Assembly: GCA_021791235.1 (NCBI GenBank)
Contig: JAJYXA010000301.1
Span: 1 to 5,349, forward strand
Direction: 5' to 3'
DNA length: 5,349 bases
DNA from: Pseudomonadota bacterium
GTDB taxonomy: Bacteria; Pseudomonadota; Gammaproteobacteria; Burkholderiales; Thiobacillaceae
The position numbers were made by a program, and so were the translations under genes. Under the pieces are notes generated by a model. It searched no databases. It was not told the origin of the DNA and was given only the letters and a program-made list of their open reading frames with translations. Positions 1 to 4,941 of the stretch are shown here, one piece after another (the first letter of the stretch is position 1; every line of letters starts with the position of its first letter).

Positions 1-1
1 C

Positions 2-652
2 ACCCAGCTGTTCCATCCCGGCCGCCGCGACCCGGCCTTGCGCGTGCGCTGGGGGGTGGGCGAAAACGAAACCGCGGCGCTGTATGTGGGACGCCTGGCG
101 GCCGAAAAGAACCTGGCGCTGGTATTCCGCGCCTTCGACGCCATGCGCGAGGCGCATCCCGCCACCCGCCTGGTGCTGGTGGGCGACGGCCCGGAACGCG
201 CCAGCTGGCAGGCCAAGCGCCCGGATGCGATATTCTGCGGCACCCAGATCGGCGAGGCCCTGGCCGCCCATTACGCCTCCGGCGACGTGTTCCTGTTTCC
301 CAGCCTGACCGAGACCTGGGGCAACGTGACGATCGAGGCGATGGCCTCCGGCCTGGCAGTGGTGGCCTACGACTGCGCCGCCGCCGAGGAAATCATCCGG
401 CACGGCGAAAACGGTCTCAAGGCGCCGCCCGAGGACGAGGCCGCGTTCATCGCGCAGGCGGTGTCGCTCGCCCCGGATGCTGCTCGACAACGCCGCCTGG
501 GCGCTGCCGCTGCCGCGCGTGCCGCCCAATTGTCGTGGGACGCCATCATCGACAGCTTCGAGCGCGTGCTGCTGCGGCTCGTCCATCCCCAGCCCGCGAC
601 CGATCCCCAGATGGGCTGGCCTGCTGCCGCCCCAACCACCCCGACCCATTAA
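2..652 (+). CDS. GT4-type glycosyltransferase, C-terminal part (5' end outside window)
   Basis: The reading frame is open from the first bases and begins TQLFHPGRRDPALR, the usual linker of GT4 (glycosyltransferase family 1, GT-B fold) enzymes just before the nucleotide-sugar-binding half, so the N-terminal acceptor domain lies upstream of the window. Visible landmarks, in order, are LYVGRLAAEKN, VGDGPE, and the E-x7-E element in TETWGNVTIEAMASG (first Glu codon at 311, second at 335), which in this family binds the donor nucleotide and sugar. A GENGL motif follows. The protein ends in a Pro/Ala/Thr-rich tail. Enzymes of this type move a sugar from an NDP-sugar to a lipid or polysaccharide acceptor at the cytoplasmic face of the inner membrane; the acceptor cannot be told from this part. 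The PAP2 phosphatase starts 17 nt after the stop, so the two probably form an operon and may share a lipid substrate (inference). A TTG at 38 could be called as a start but lies inside the domain. Confidence 0.9.
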   Translation, partial: TQLFHPGRRDPALRVRWGVGENETAALYVGRLAAEKNLALVFRAFDAMREAHPATRLVLVGDGPERASWQAKRPDAIFCGTQIGEALAAHYASGDVFLFPSLTETWGNVTIEAMASGLAVVAYDCAAAEEIIRHGENGLKAPPEDEAAFIAQAVSLAPDAARQRRLGAAAAARAAQLSWDAIIDSFERVLLRLVHPQPATDPQMGWPAAAPTTPTH

Positions 653-669
653 TCAATCAGGAGCCCACC

Positions 670-1215
670 ATGCAGCGCCGCCTGAGTCTGGTTGCCCATC
701 ACGGCCTTGATCGACTGGCCGCACGCGAACATGCCTGGCTGGAACGCCTCAACGGCGTACGCCTGCCCGACTGGGAGGTCAGCCTGCTGCGGCTTGCCAG
801 CCGCCTCGGCGACGGCGTGTTCTGGTATGCGTTGATGCTGGCGCTGATCGCCTGGCTGGGCACAGAAGCCCTGCCGGTCGTGCTGCACATGATCGCGGCC
901 GGCCTCGTCGGCACGTTCACCTACAAATGGCTGAAAGGCGCCACCGAACGCCCGCGCCCCTACCAGGCCTGCCCGTCGATCTGCTGCCTGACCGCGCCAC
1001 TCGACCGTTTCAGCTTCCCCTCTGGCCACACCCTGCATGCGGTGGTGTTCAGCACGGTCGCCACCGCCTATTATCCCGCGCTGGGCTGGCTGGTATGGCC
1101 GTTCACTGCGCTGGTCGCGCTGTCGCGCCTGGTGCTGGGGCTGCACTATGTGAGCGACGTCCTGGTGGGCGCACTGCTCGGCGGCACGATCGCCGCCCTC
1201 TCGCTGGCGCTGTAA
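670..1215 (+). CDS. PAP2-family membrane phosphatase
   Basis: This 181-residue integral membrane protein carries all three signature motifs of the PAP2 (type 2 phosphatidic acid phosphatase) superfamily. Motif 1 is K-x6-RP with Lys89 (KGATERPRP), motif 2 is PSGH at 117-120, and motif 3 is SR-x5-H-x3-D at 152-163 (SRLVLGLHYVSD). His120 and His159 are the expected catalytic pair and Asp163 the supporting acid. Hydrophobic stretches near 50-63, 68-83, 122-150 and 164-181 fit a short multi-spanning bundle. Members dephosphorylate lipid phosphates such as phosphatidate, phosphatidylglycerophosphate or undecaprenyl pyrophosphate, usually with the active site facing the periplasm; which substrate applies here cannot be read from sequence. 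The ATG at 670 is chosen because AGGAG at 659-663 lies 6 nt upstream. A longer in-frame start at 535 would overlap the glycosyltransferase and has no such support. It follows the glycosyltransferase closely and ends 25 bp before the convergent phospholipase gene. Confidence 0.93.
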   Translation: MQRRLSLVAHHGLDRLAAREHAWLERLNGVRLPDWEVSLLRLASRLGDGVFWYALMLALIAWLGTEALPVVLHMIAAGLVGTFTYKWLKGATERPRPYQACPSICCLTAPLDRFSFPSGHTLHAVVFSTVATAYYPALGWLVWPFTALVALSRLVLGLHYVSDVLVGALLGGTIAALSLAL

Positions 1216-1221
1216 GGCGCC

Positions 1222-1247
1222 TCTCTTAAAAAAGAAAGCCTCAGGCT
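1222..1247 (-). terminator. Possible short rho-independent terminator of the phospholipase gene
   Basis: Read on the minus strand, AGCC-TGA-GGCT is followed directly by TTTCTTTTTT. The 4-bp stem is very short, but the U-rich tract is good. The three-base loop is the TGA stop codon of the phospholipase gene. It lies in the 25-bp gap between the two convergent genes, where a terminator is expected. No matching signal is seen for the plus-strand phosphatase gene. Confidence 0.35.
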
Positions 1248-2434
1248 GCGTTGCGAAAACGCGGCTGCGTCTCGGCTTCGAACAGATCCCCCGGCAACGG
1301 CAGCCGGCACGCCACCAGCTCCGGCGCGTGCGCGGCGATGCGTTCGCGCGCGACTGCGACCGGCGGACAATCCGCCAGCCAGGCAGGCGCTTCGCCGGCC
1401 AGAACCCGGTTCATCTGCGGCAGCCGGGCCGTCACTTCCTGGATGTAGTAATCGAAGCGCGCGGCGAGTTTGCGATCCAGTACCCGCCCCATTCCGTGCA
1501 GCGCATGGGGAAGGCGGCTGTGCCGCAGCAGGCGCTCGGCACCCGCCAGCTGGCGGATCGCGCGGCGGCTGGCGGCGGGCGGGCAATCGAAGTTGCATGC
1601 CACATAGTCCACCAGCCAATCGTCGGCCTGCAGCAGAGGCGCGGGCGGGCGGAGCGGGGTGGTTGCTGCTTCAGCAGATTTACAATCACGGCCTGCCCCT
1701 TGCGAGCGGAACCGGTGCCGCACGATGTGATGGTCCATCGCCCATTCCGCCACGGCATGTGTGAGCATCGGCACGTTGCACCACAAGTGCTCGTGCGCGG
1801 GGACGAAATGATTGTGCGCGATGATGTCGACCCACAGATGGCTCATCGCGCCGACCGCGCAGGCCCGCGACTCGTCGTCGTGCGCCGCATCCAGCAGGGC
1901 ATGGGCCGTCTCCCAGCGGTGGCTGGCGTCGAAGGCCCGGGTGCCCGCCGTGGTTCCCACCAGGGCCAGATCGGGCAGGCAGGCGCCAGCCATCAGGCGC
2001 TGCGGGAAGCGCCGCACTGCGCGGCGCAGCGCGGGGTCGGCCAGCGGCACTGCCCAGACGAGCAGTTGCGCGAAATACACGTGGGTGGTCAGACCCCATG
2101 CCAATGCATCCGCGGCAAACAGGCTTGCCGGAATCGACCACCAGAGCGCGAGACGCCCGGCGAGCCTGTTAACGCTAATTTCGCGCTTGCGTTGCCGCGA
2201 GAAAGCGATGGATGCAAGGCGTGTCGCGCAGGCAAGGGCCATCCCTTGCCAAGTGACACAACGCCGCAGACGCGCTTTCTCGCGGCAACCCGGAGGGACG
2301 GGCCAATTCGGGCGCATTTCTTTGTCGCGACCCGCTTTCAGTGAATGACACTGCGGCGCGTCTCGCTTCGCGGACTGCATCCCGAATTGATCCCGTCGCA
2401 GGCGTGAAATTGGCGTTAGCAGGCTCGCTTTCAT
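1241..2434 (-). CDS. Zinc-dependent phospholipase C-like secreted protein, N-terminus lengthened by a palindromic insertion
   Basis: The body of this protein matches the zinc-dependent phospholipase C family (Bacillus PC-PLC / Clostridium alpha-toxin fold). Numbering from an upstream ATG at 2458 (405 aa), plausible zinc ligands are Trp121 (first residue after a predicted signal-peptide cut, DALA|WGLTTH), His126, Asp163 (LPD), His180, His207 and Asp211 (SHLWVD), His215, and His234 and Glu238 (HAVAE). In PC-PLC the N-terminal Trp itself binds zinc, so correct processing should matter. Family members hydrolyse phospholipid head groups outside the cytoplasm; the substrate here is unknown. The start is uncertain: no ribosome site is clear before 2458 or 2434, and other in-frame ATGs lie inside the insertion. 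I chose 2434 because the ATG AAA GC there joins cleanly to the signal-peptide codons once the 267-bp insertion is removed, giving a 308-residue protein starting MKAGRLALWW. In the present sequence residues 11-99 (numbering from 2458) are encoded by the element. A low-complexity linker lies near 250-275. Confidence 0.78.
   Translation of the reverse strand: MKASLLTPISRLRRDQFGMQSAKRDAPQCHSLKAGRDKEMRPNWPVPPGCREKARLRRCVTWQGMALACATRLASIAFSRQRKREISVNRLAGRLALWWSIPASLFAADALAWGLTTHVYFAQLLVWAVPLADPALRRAVRRFPQRLMAGACLPDLALVGTTAGTRAFDASHRWETAHALLDAAHDDESRACAVGAMSHLWVDIIAHNHFVPAHEHLWCNVPMLTHAVAEWAMDHHIVRHRFRSQGAGRDCKSAEAATTPLRPPAPLLQADDWLVDYVACNFDCPPAASRRAIRQLAGAERLLRHSRLPHALHGMGRVLDRKLAARFDYYIQEVTARLPQMNRVLAGEAPAWLADCPPVAVARERIAAHAPELVACRLPLPGDLFEAETQPRFRNAA
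2160..2191 (+). repeat. Left terminal inverted repeat of the element
   Basis: This arm begins GCGAGCCTGTTAACGC and pairs base by base with 2397-2428. Of the 32 positions 28 are Watson-Crick. The other four (2169, 2176, 2183, 2187) are transitions that give G-T pairs if the + strand folds. The similarity stops sharply outside 2160: the next two bases both mismatch. Confidence 0.85.
2191..2289. repeat. Hairpin domain A of the element
   Basis: The outer stem is a perfect 17-bp inverted repeat, 2191-2207 with 2273-2289 (GTTGCCGCGAGAAAGCG and its complement). Inside it GTGTC at 2221-2225 pairs with GACAC at 2255-2259. The core is a perfect 8-bp stem, 2231-2238 with 2243-2250 (GGCAAGGG / CCCTTGCC), with the 4-base loop CCAT at 2239-2242. 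On the minus strand the loop carries an ATG that is in frame with the phospholipase. Confidence 0.85.
2297..2397. repeat. Hairpin domain B of the element
   Basis: GACGGG at 2297-2302 pairs with CCCGTC at 2392-2397, and CAATTCGGG at 2304-2312 pairs with CCCGAATTG at 2381-2389, giving 15 bp around a small 1x2 internal loop. Further in, CGCG at 2326-2329 can pair with 2357-2360, CCG at 2332-2334 with CGG at 2354-2356, and CAGTG at 2339-2343 with CACTG at 2349-2353 around a 5-base loop (AATGA). The inner pairs are weaker than those of domain A. GTCGCGAC at 2324-2331 is also a self-complementary 8-mer. Confidence 0.75.
2397..2428 (-). repeat. Right terminal inverted repeat of the element
   Basis: This is the partner of 2160-2191; read on the minus strand it begins GCGAGCCTGCTAACGC. 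It begins immediately after ATG AAA of the phospholipase frame (minus strand, ATG at 2434-2432), so that frame runs straight into the element. Confidence 0.85.
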
Positions 2435-2515
2435 GCGCGCAATATGGCCGCGCAGCATGACCGTGCGCTGTCAGTCGCATGAATCTTCCGTGAATCGCCA
2501 TCCTGGCGGCCTGCG

Positions 2516-2521
2516 TATAAT
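2516..2521 (+). promoter_or_regulatory. -10 box of the kinase gene promoter
   Basis: A perfect TATAAT lies 30 nt before the kinase ATG at 2552. No good -35 hexamer is visible 16-18 bp upstream; a small palindrome CGCCA-TCC-TGGCG at 2496-2508 fills that space and could be a regulator site. The expected transcript has a leader of about 24 nt with no purine-rich ribosome site. On the opposite strand the same AT-rich patch could also serve the divergent phospholipase gene, but its hexamers are weak. Confidence 0.5.
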
Positions 2522-2551
2522 CCGGGCTGTCGTTTTCAATCCAAATCCATC

Positions 2552-3484
2552 ATGCGCACCCTCATCTGCGGTTCCCTCGCCTTCGATTCCATCATGGTGT
2601 TCCAGGACCACTTCAAGCACCACATCCTGCCCGACAAGATCCACATGCTGAACGTGTCATTTCTGGTGCCGGAGATGCGCCGCGAGTACGGCGGCTGCGC
2701 CGGCAACATCGCCTACAACCTGAAACTGCTGGGCGGCGAGCCGCTGATCATGGCGACCGTGGGCGACGACTTCGGCAGCTACGCCGAGCGCCTCGACGCG
2801 CAGGCGATTTCGCGCGAACACATTCGTCATGTCGCCGGCACCTACACCGCGCAGGCCTTCATCACCACCGACCTCGACGACAACCAGATCACTGCGTTCC
2901 ACCCCGGCGCGATGAACTATTCGCACGAGAACGACGTGCGCCAGGTGCAGGACGTCAAGCTCGGCATCGTCGCCCCGGATGGCCGCGACGGCATGCTGCG
3001 CCACGTGCGCGGCTTTCACGAGGCCGGCGTACCGTGCGTCTTCGATCCGGGTCAGGGCATGCCGCTGTTTTCCGGCGAAGAATTGCTGGAGTGCGTCCAC
3101 AAGTCCCGCTACGTCATCCTCAACGACTACGAAGCCGAGCTGCTGCAGAGCCGCACCGGCGAGAACCTCGCCACGCTGGCGCGCCACGTCGAAGCGCTGA
3201 TCGTGACGCGCGGCGCGGAAGGTTCGGTGATCCACACGGCCGGCCGGCAGATCGACATCCCGGCGGTGCGCCCGGCGGCCATCCTCGACCCCACCGGCTG
3301 TGGCGACGCCTACCGCAGCGGCATCCTGTATGGCATCGTCAAAGGCCTCGACTGGGAAACCGCCGGCCAGCTGGCGAGCGTGATGGGCGCGATCAAGATC
3401 GAGCACCGCGGCGGACAAAACCACAAGCCAACGCGCGACGACATCGCTGCGCGGCTCAAGGCCGCATTCGGCAAGACGTTCTGA
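2552..3484 (+). CDS. PfkB/ribokinase-family carbohydrate or nucleoside kinase
   Basis: This 310-residue protein has the usual length of the PfkB family and is cytoplasmic, with no signal peptide. It starts with the first beta strand MRTLICGSLAFDSI. The first PfkB signature is around residues 46-58 (YGGCAGNIAYNL). NDYE at 191-194 matches the Mg/ATP-associated N-x-x-E motif, VTRGAEGS lies at 218-225, and the second signature is DPTGCGDAYRSG at 246-257, where Asp252 is the expected catalytic base and the glycines form the anion hole. The reaction is ATP-dependent phosphorylation of a sugar or nucleoside hydroxyl. Homologues of this subgroup are often labelled ribokinase or adenosine kinase, but the substrate cannot be fixed from motifs. 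The lid region (about 10-45) is distinctive, with many His residues (HFKHHILPDKIH). The start at 2552 is the only ATG ahead of the first beta strand and lies downstream of a TATAAT box. It is probably transcribed alone: the phospholipase is divergent and the lipoprotein downstream has its own ribosome site after a 65-bp gap. Confidence 0.9.
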   Translation: MRTLICGSLAFDSIMVFQDHFKHHILPDKIHMLNVSFLVPEMRREYGGCAGNIAYNLKLLGGEPLIMATVGDDFGSYAERLDAQAISREHIRHVAGTYTAQAFITTDLDDNQITAFHPGAMNYSHENDVRQVQDVKLGIVAPDGRDGMLRHVRGFHEAGVPCVFDPGQGMPLFSGEELLECVHKSRYVILNDYEAELLQSRTGENLATLARHVEALIVTRGAEGSVIHTAGRQIDIPAVRPAAILDPTGCGDAYRSGILYGIVKGLDWETAGQLASVMGAIKIEHRGGQNHKPTRDDIAARLKAAFGKTF

Positions 3485-3514
3485 ACCCCGCCGAAGGCCG
3501 ACGGTCTCATCGCC

Positions 3515-3520
3515 TATATT
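3515..3520 (+). promoter_or_regulatory. Possible -10 box of the lipoprotein gene
   Basis: TATATT lies 29 nt before the lipoprotein ATG, at almost the same distance as the kinase -10 box from its start. No convincing -35 element is seen, so this rests on the -10 match and the position in a GC-rich gap. Confidence 0.25.
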
Positions 3521-3549
3521 GAGATGTGTGCAACCAGAGGACAGGCATC

Positions 3550-4011
3550 ATGAAGAAATCTCCCGCTATCGTCACCGCAACCCTGCTGACGGCAGCCCTG
3601 GCCGTGCTCGGCGGCTGTGCCAGCGGCACCGGCGGCAAGGACTACAGCCGCGACCAGACCCGGGCCGTGCAGGAAGTCCAGATGGGCGTGGTGGAATCGG
3701 TGCGCGAAGTGAACATCGAGGGGACGAAGACGCCGATCGGCGCTGGCGCCGGTGCGGTCGTCGGCGGCGTGGCCGGCAGCACGGTCGGCGGCGGCCGTGG
3801 CAGCATCGTCGGCGCAACGCTGGGGGCCGTGCTCGGCGGCCTCGGCGGGGCGGCGACGGAAGAAGCGGTGACCCGCCAAGGCGTGGAGATCACCGTCAAG
3901 CTCGATTCGGGACGGATGATCGCCGTCACCCAGGCGGCTGACGAGGAATTCCGGGTGGGTGATCGCGTACGGATCCTCTCCGGCGGCGGAGCGACGCGCG
4001 TATCGCATTGA
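3550..4011 (+). CDS. slyB: SlyB/Pcp-type glycine-zipper outer-membrane lipoprotein
   Basis: This 153-residue lipoprotein has a lipoprotein signal peptide (MKKSPAIVTATLL...), with the lipobox LGGC ending at Cys23. The residues after Cys are Ala-Ser rather than Asp, which points to the outer membrane. Residues 45-58 (MGVVESVREVNIEG) and the following glycine-rich double segment 62-100 (IGAGAGAVVGG, VGGGRGSIVG, LGAVLGGLGG) match the glycine-zipper 2TM domain. The C-terminal part QGVEITVKLDSGRMIAVTQ...FRVGDRVRIL lines up well with the end of E. coli SlyB as I recall it. SlyB-type proteins are small envelope-integrity lipoproteins, under PhoPQ/Mg2+ control in enterics; control here is unknown. The ATG at 3550 is preferred over an in-frame GTG at 3526 because AGAGGA at 3536-3541 lies 8 nt before it and the ATG gives a clean signal peptide. 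The symbol reflects family membership, not proven orthology. Confidence 0.9.
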   Translation: MKKSPAIVTATLLTAALAVLGGCASGTGGKDYSRDQTRAVQEVQMGVVESVREVNIEGTKTPIGAGAGAVVGGVAGSTVGGGRGSIVGATLGAVLGGLGGAATEEAVTRQGVEITVKLDSGRMIAVTQAADEEFRVGDRVRILSGGGATRVSH

Positions 4012-4133
4012 AGCGAAGCCTGCGCCGACATCCGGTGGTGCGGGTTTGCCGGTCATCATTCCGAAATCTGAACGTCATGCCGGGTTAACACCGGGTCTCT
4101 AAGCTGGGCGCATTCCATTTATGGGAGCGCCCC

Positions 4134-4883
4134 ATGCTCGACGTCAGCAGCAATGCTCAACTCACCCCCGCCAGCCGCTACCACGTGTCGCTGGCGGTGG
4201 ACGACAGTGAAATCCGCGAGGCGCAGCGCCTGCGCTACAAGGTATTCGCAGAGGAGATGGGCGCGCGCCTGTCGTCCATCCTGCCAGGACACGATATCGA
4301 TCTATACGACCCCTTCTGCGACCACCTGCTGGTCCGCGACCTTGATCGGGGAGAAGTCGTCGGCACCTATCGCATTCTGCCCCCCGACGCCGCCAAGCGC
4401 GTCGGCAGCTATTACTCCGAACAGGAATTCGATCTCACCCGGCTGCATTTCCTGCGCCCGCGCATGGCCGAACTGGGACGTTCGTGCGTGCACCCGGCGC
4501 ACCGCAGCGGCGCCGTCATCGCCCGCCTGTGGATGGGTCTGGCCGATTACATGACGCGCTACGGCTACGAATATATCGTCGGCTGCGCCAGCATCGGCAT
4601 GGCCGATGGCGGCCACATCGCCGCCAGCGTGCATCGCCAGCTGGCGGCACGTCATCTCGCGCCGATCGAATGGCGCGCCACCCCGCGCACCCGCCTGCCG
4701 GTCGAGTCGCTCGACAACGGCCAGACGGTTGCGCTGCCGCCGCTGATCAAGGGGTACAGCCGCCTGGGCGCGCTGGTGTGCGGCGACCCGGCGTGGGACC
4801 CCGACTTCAACACCGCCGATCTCCTGATGCTGTTGCCGATGAAGCAACTCAACCGCAGTTATGCCCGCCGCTTCCTCGGATAA
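4134..4883 (+). CDS. olsB: OlsB-like N-acyltransferase (ornithine-lipid synthesis, GNAT fold)
   Basis: This 249-residue protein has the pattern of the OlsB / 'putative hemolysin' acyltransferase family (GNAT-like fold). LRYKVFAEEMG at 33-43 is followed by YDPFCDHLLVRD (58-69), VVGTYRIL (75-82), ELGRSCVHPAHR (113-124), YIVGCASIG (147-155) and PPLIKGYSRLGA (202-213), with a closing segment rich in acidic and Leu residues (NTADLLMLLPMKQLNRSY). OlsB transfers a 3-hydroxyacyl group from acyl carrier protein to the alpha-amino group of ornithine, giving lyso-ornithine lipid at the cytoplasmic side of the inner membrane. The amino-acid acceptor could differ. The next gene is an OlsA-like acyltransferase, the partner that adds the second acyl chain, which strongly supports this role. 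The start at 4134 has GGGAG at 4123-4127, 6 nt upstream. No transmembrane segment is evident. Confidence 0.85.
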   Translation: MLDVSSNAQLTPASRYHVSLAVDDSEIREAQRLRYKVFAEEMGARLSSILPGHDIDLYDPFCDHLLVRDLDRGEVVGTYRILPPDAAKRVGSYYSEQEFDLTRLHFLRPRMAELGRSCVHPAHRSGAVIARLWMGLADYMTRYGYEYIVGCASIGMADGGHIAASVHRQLAARHLAPIEWRATPRTRLPVESLDNGQTVALPPLIKGYSRLGALVCGDPAWDPDFNTADLLMLLPMKQLNRSYARRFLG

Positions 4884-4929
4884 CAGCGTAGCTGTTCAAC
4901 CCTGGTCTGCCTCCTTGCGGCTGGGGCCG

Positions 4930-4935
4930 TACAAT
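4930..4935 (+). promoter_or_regulatory. Possible -10 box just before the olsA start
   Basis: TACAAT (5 of 6 to the consensus) ends 6 nt before the ATG at 4942, a distance that would place a transcript start at or next to the start codon itself. The -35 region is poor, and read-through from the upstream gene is also likely, so this is only a candidate. Confidence 0.2.
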
Positions 4936-4941
4936 GAACGG

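Larger units (their letters stand above)
2160..2428. repeat. 269-bp nested-palindromic element (MITE-like or structured-RNA-like), unrecognised family
   Basis: The ends are inverted repeats of 32 bp. Between them lie two separate hairpin-forming domains (2191-2289 and 2297-2397), so a single strand would fold as a Y with a long closing stem. The element contains no transposase gene; any mobility would depend on a protein supplied elsewhere. A 2-bp direct repeat GC can be read at the borders (minus strand: AAA-GC before, GC-CGGG after), but because the arms themselves begin GC and end GC this cannot be separated from chance. It sits between the apparent original start codon and the signal peptide of the phospholipase gene and is open in that frame. 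Without a genome I cannot show that it is repeated. Alternatives are a non-autonomous transposon, a REP/ERIC-like palindromic repeat, or a non-coding RNA locus. Confidence 0.75.

Noticed and set aside
1674..1687. GATTGTAAATCTGC on the minus strand resembles the anticodon arm of tRNA-Tyr
   Set aside because: No D-arm, T-arm (GGTTCGAATCC-like) or acceptor stem can be found around it, and it lies inside the intact phospholipase frame in a linker; a chance match.
2160..2428. Integron attC site, because of GTTAAC and GCGTTAGC at the ends
   Set aside because: The ends do not satisfy the GTTRRRY / RYYYAAC core sites, the length is far above common attC sizes, and there is no cassette array.
2175..2501. 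Second minus-strand open frame through the element (108 codons)
   Set aside because: Its openness follows from high GC; no motif, no ribosome site, and it overlaps the better-supported phospholipase frame.
2657..3424. A 255-codon open frame on the minus strand opposite the kinase
   Set aside because: It is a mirror of the strongly supported PfkB frame in GC-rich DNA; its Val/Ala/Arg/His-rich composition shows no family motif.
3526..3552. Upstream GTG start for the lipoprotein
   Set aside because: It would place the ribosome site inside the coding region and put eight extra residues before a clean MKK signal peptide.
4021..4060. Terminator after the lipoprotein gene from CCGG...CCGG repeats
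   Set aside because: The possible stem CCGG at 4032-4035 with CCGG at 4049-4052 is short with a long loop and no T run follows.
4882..4896. AACAGC-GTA-GCTGTT hairpin after olsB as a terminator
   Set aside because: A perfect 6-bp stem, but no T tract follows on + and the next gene is a functional partner; at most a mild attenuator or mRNA-end signal.
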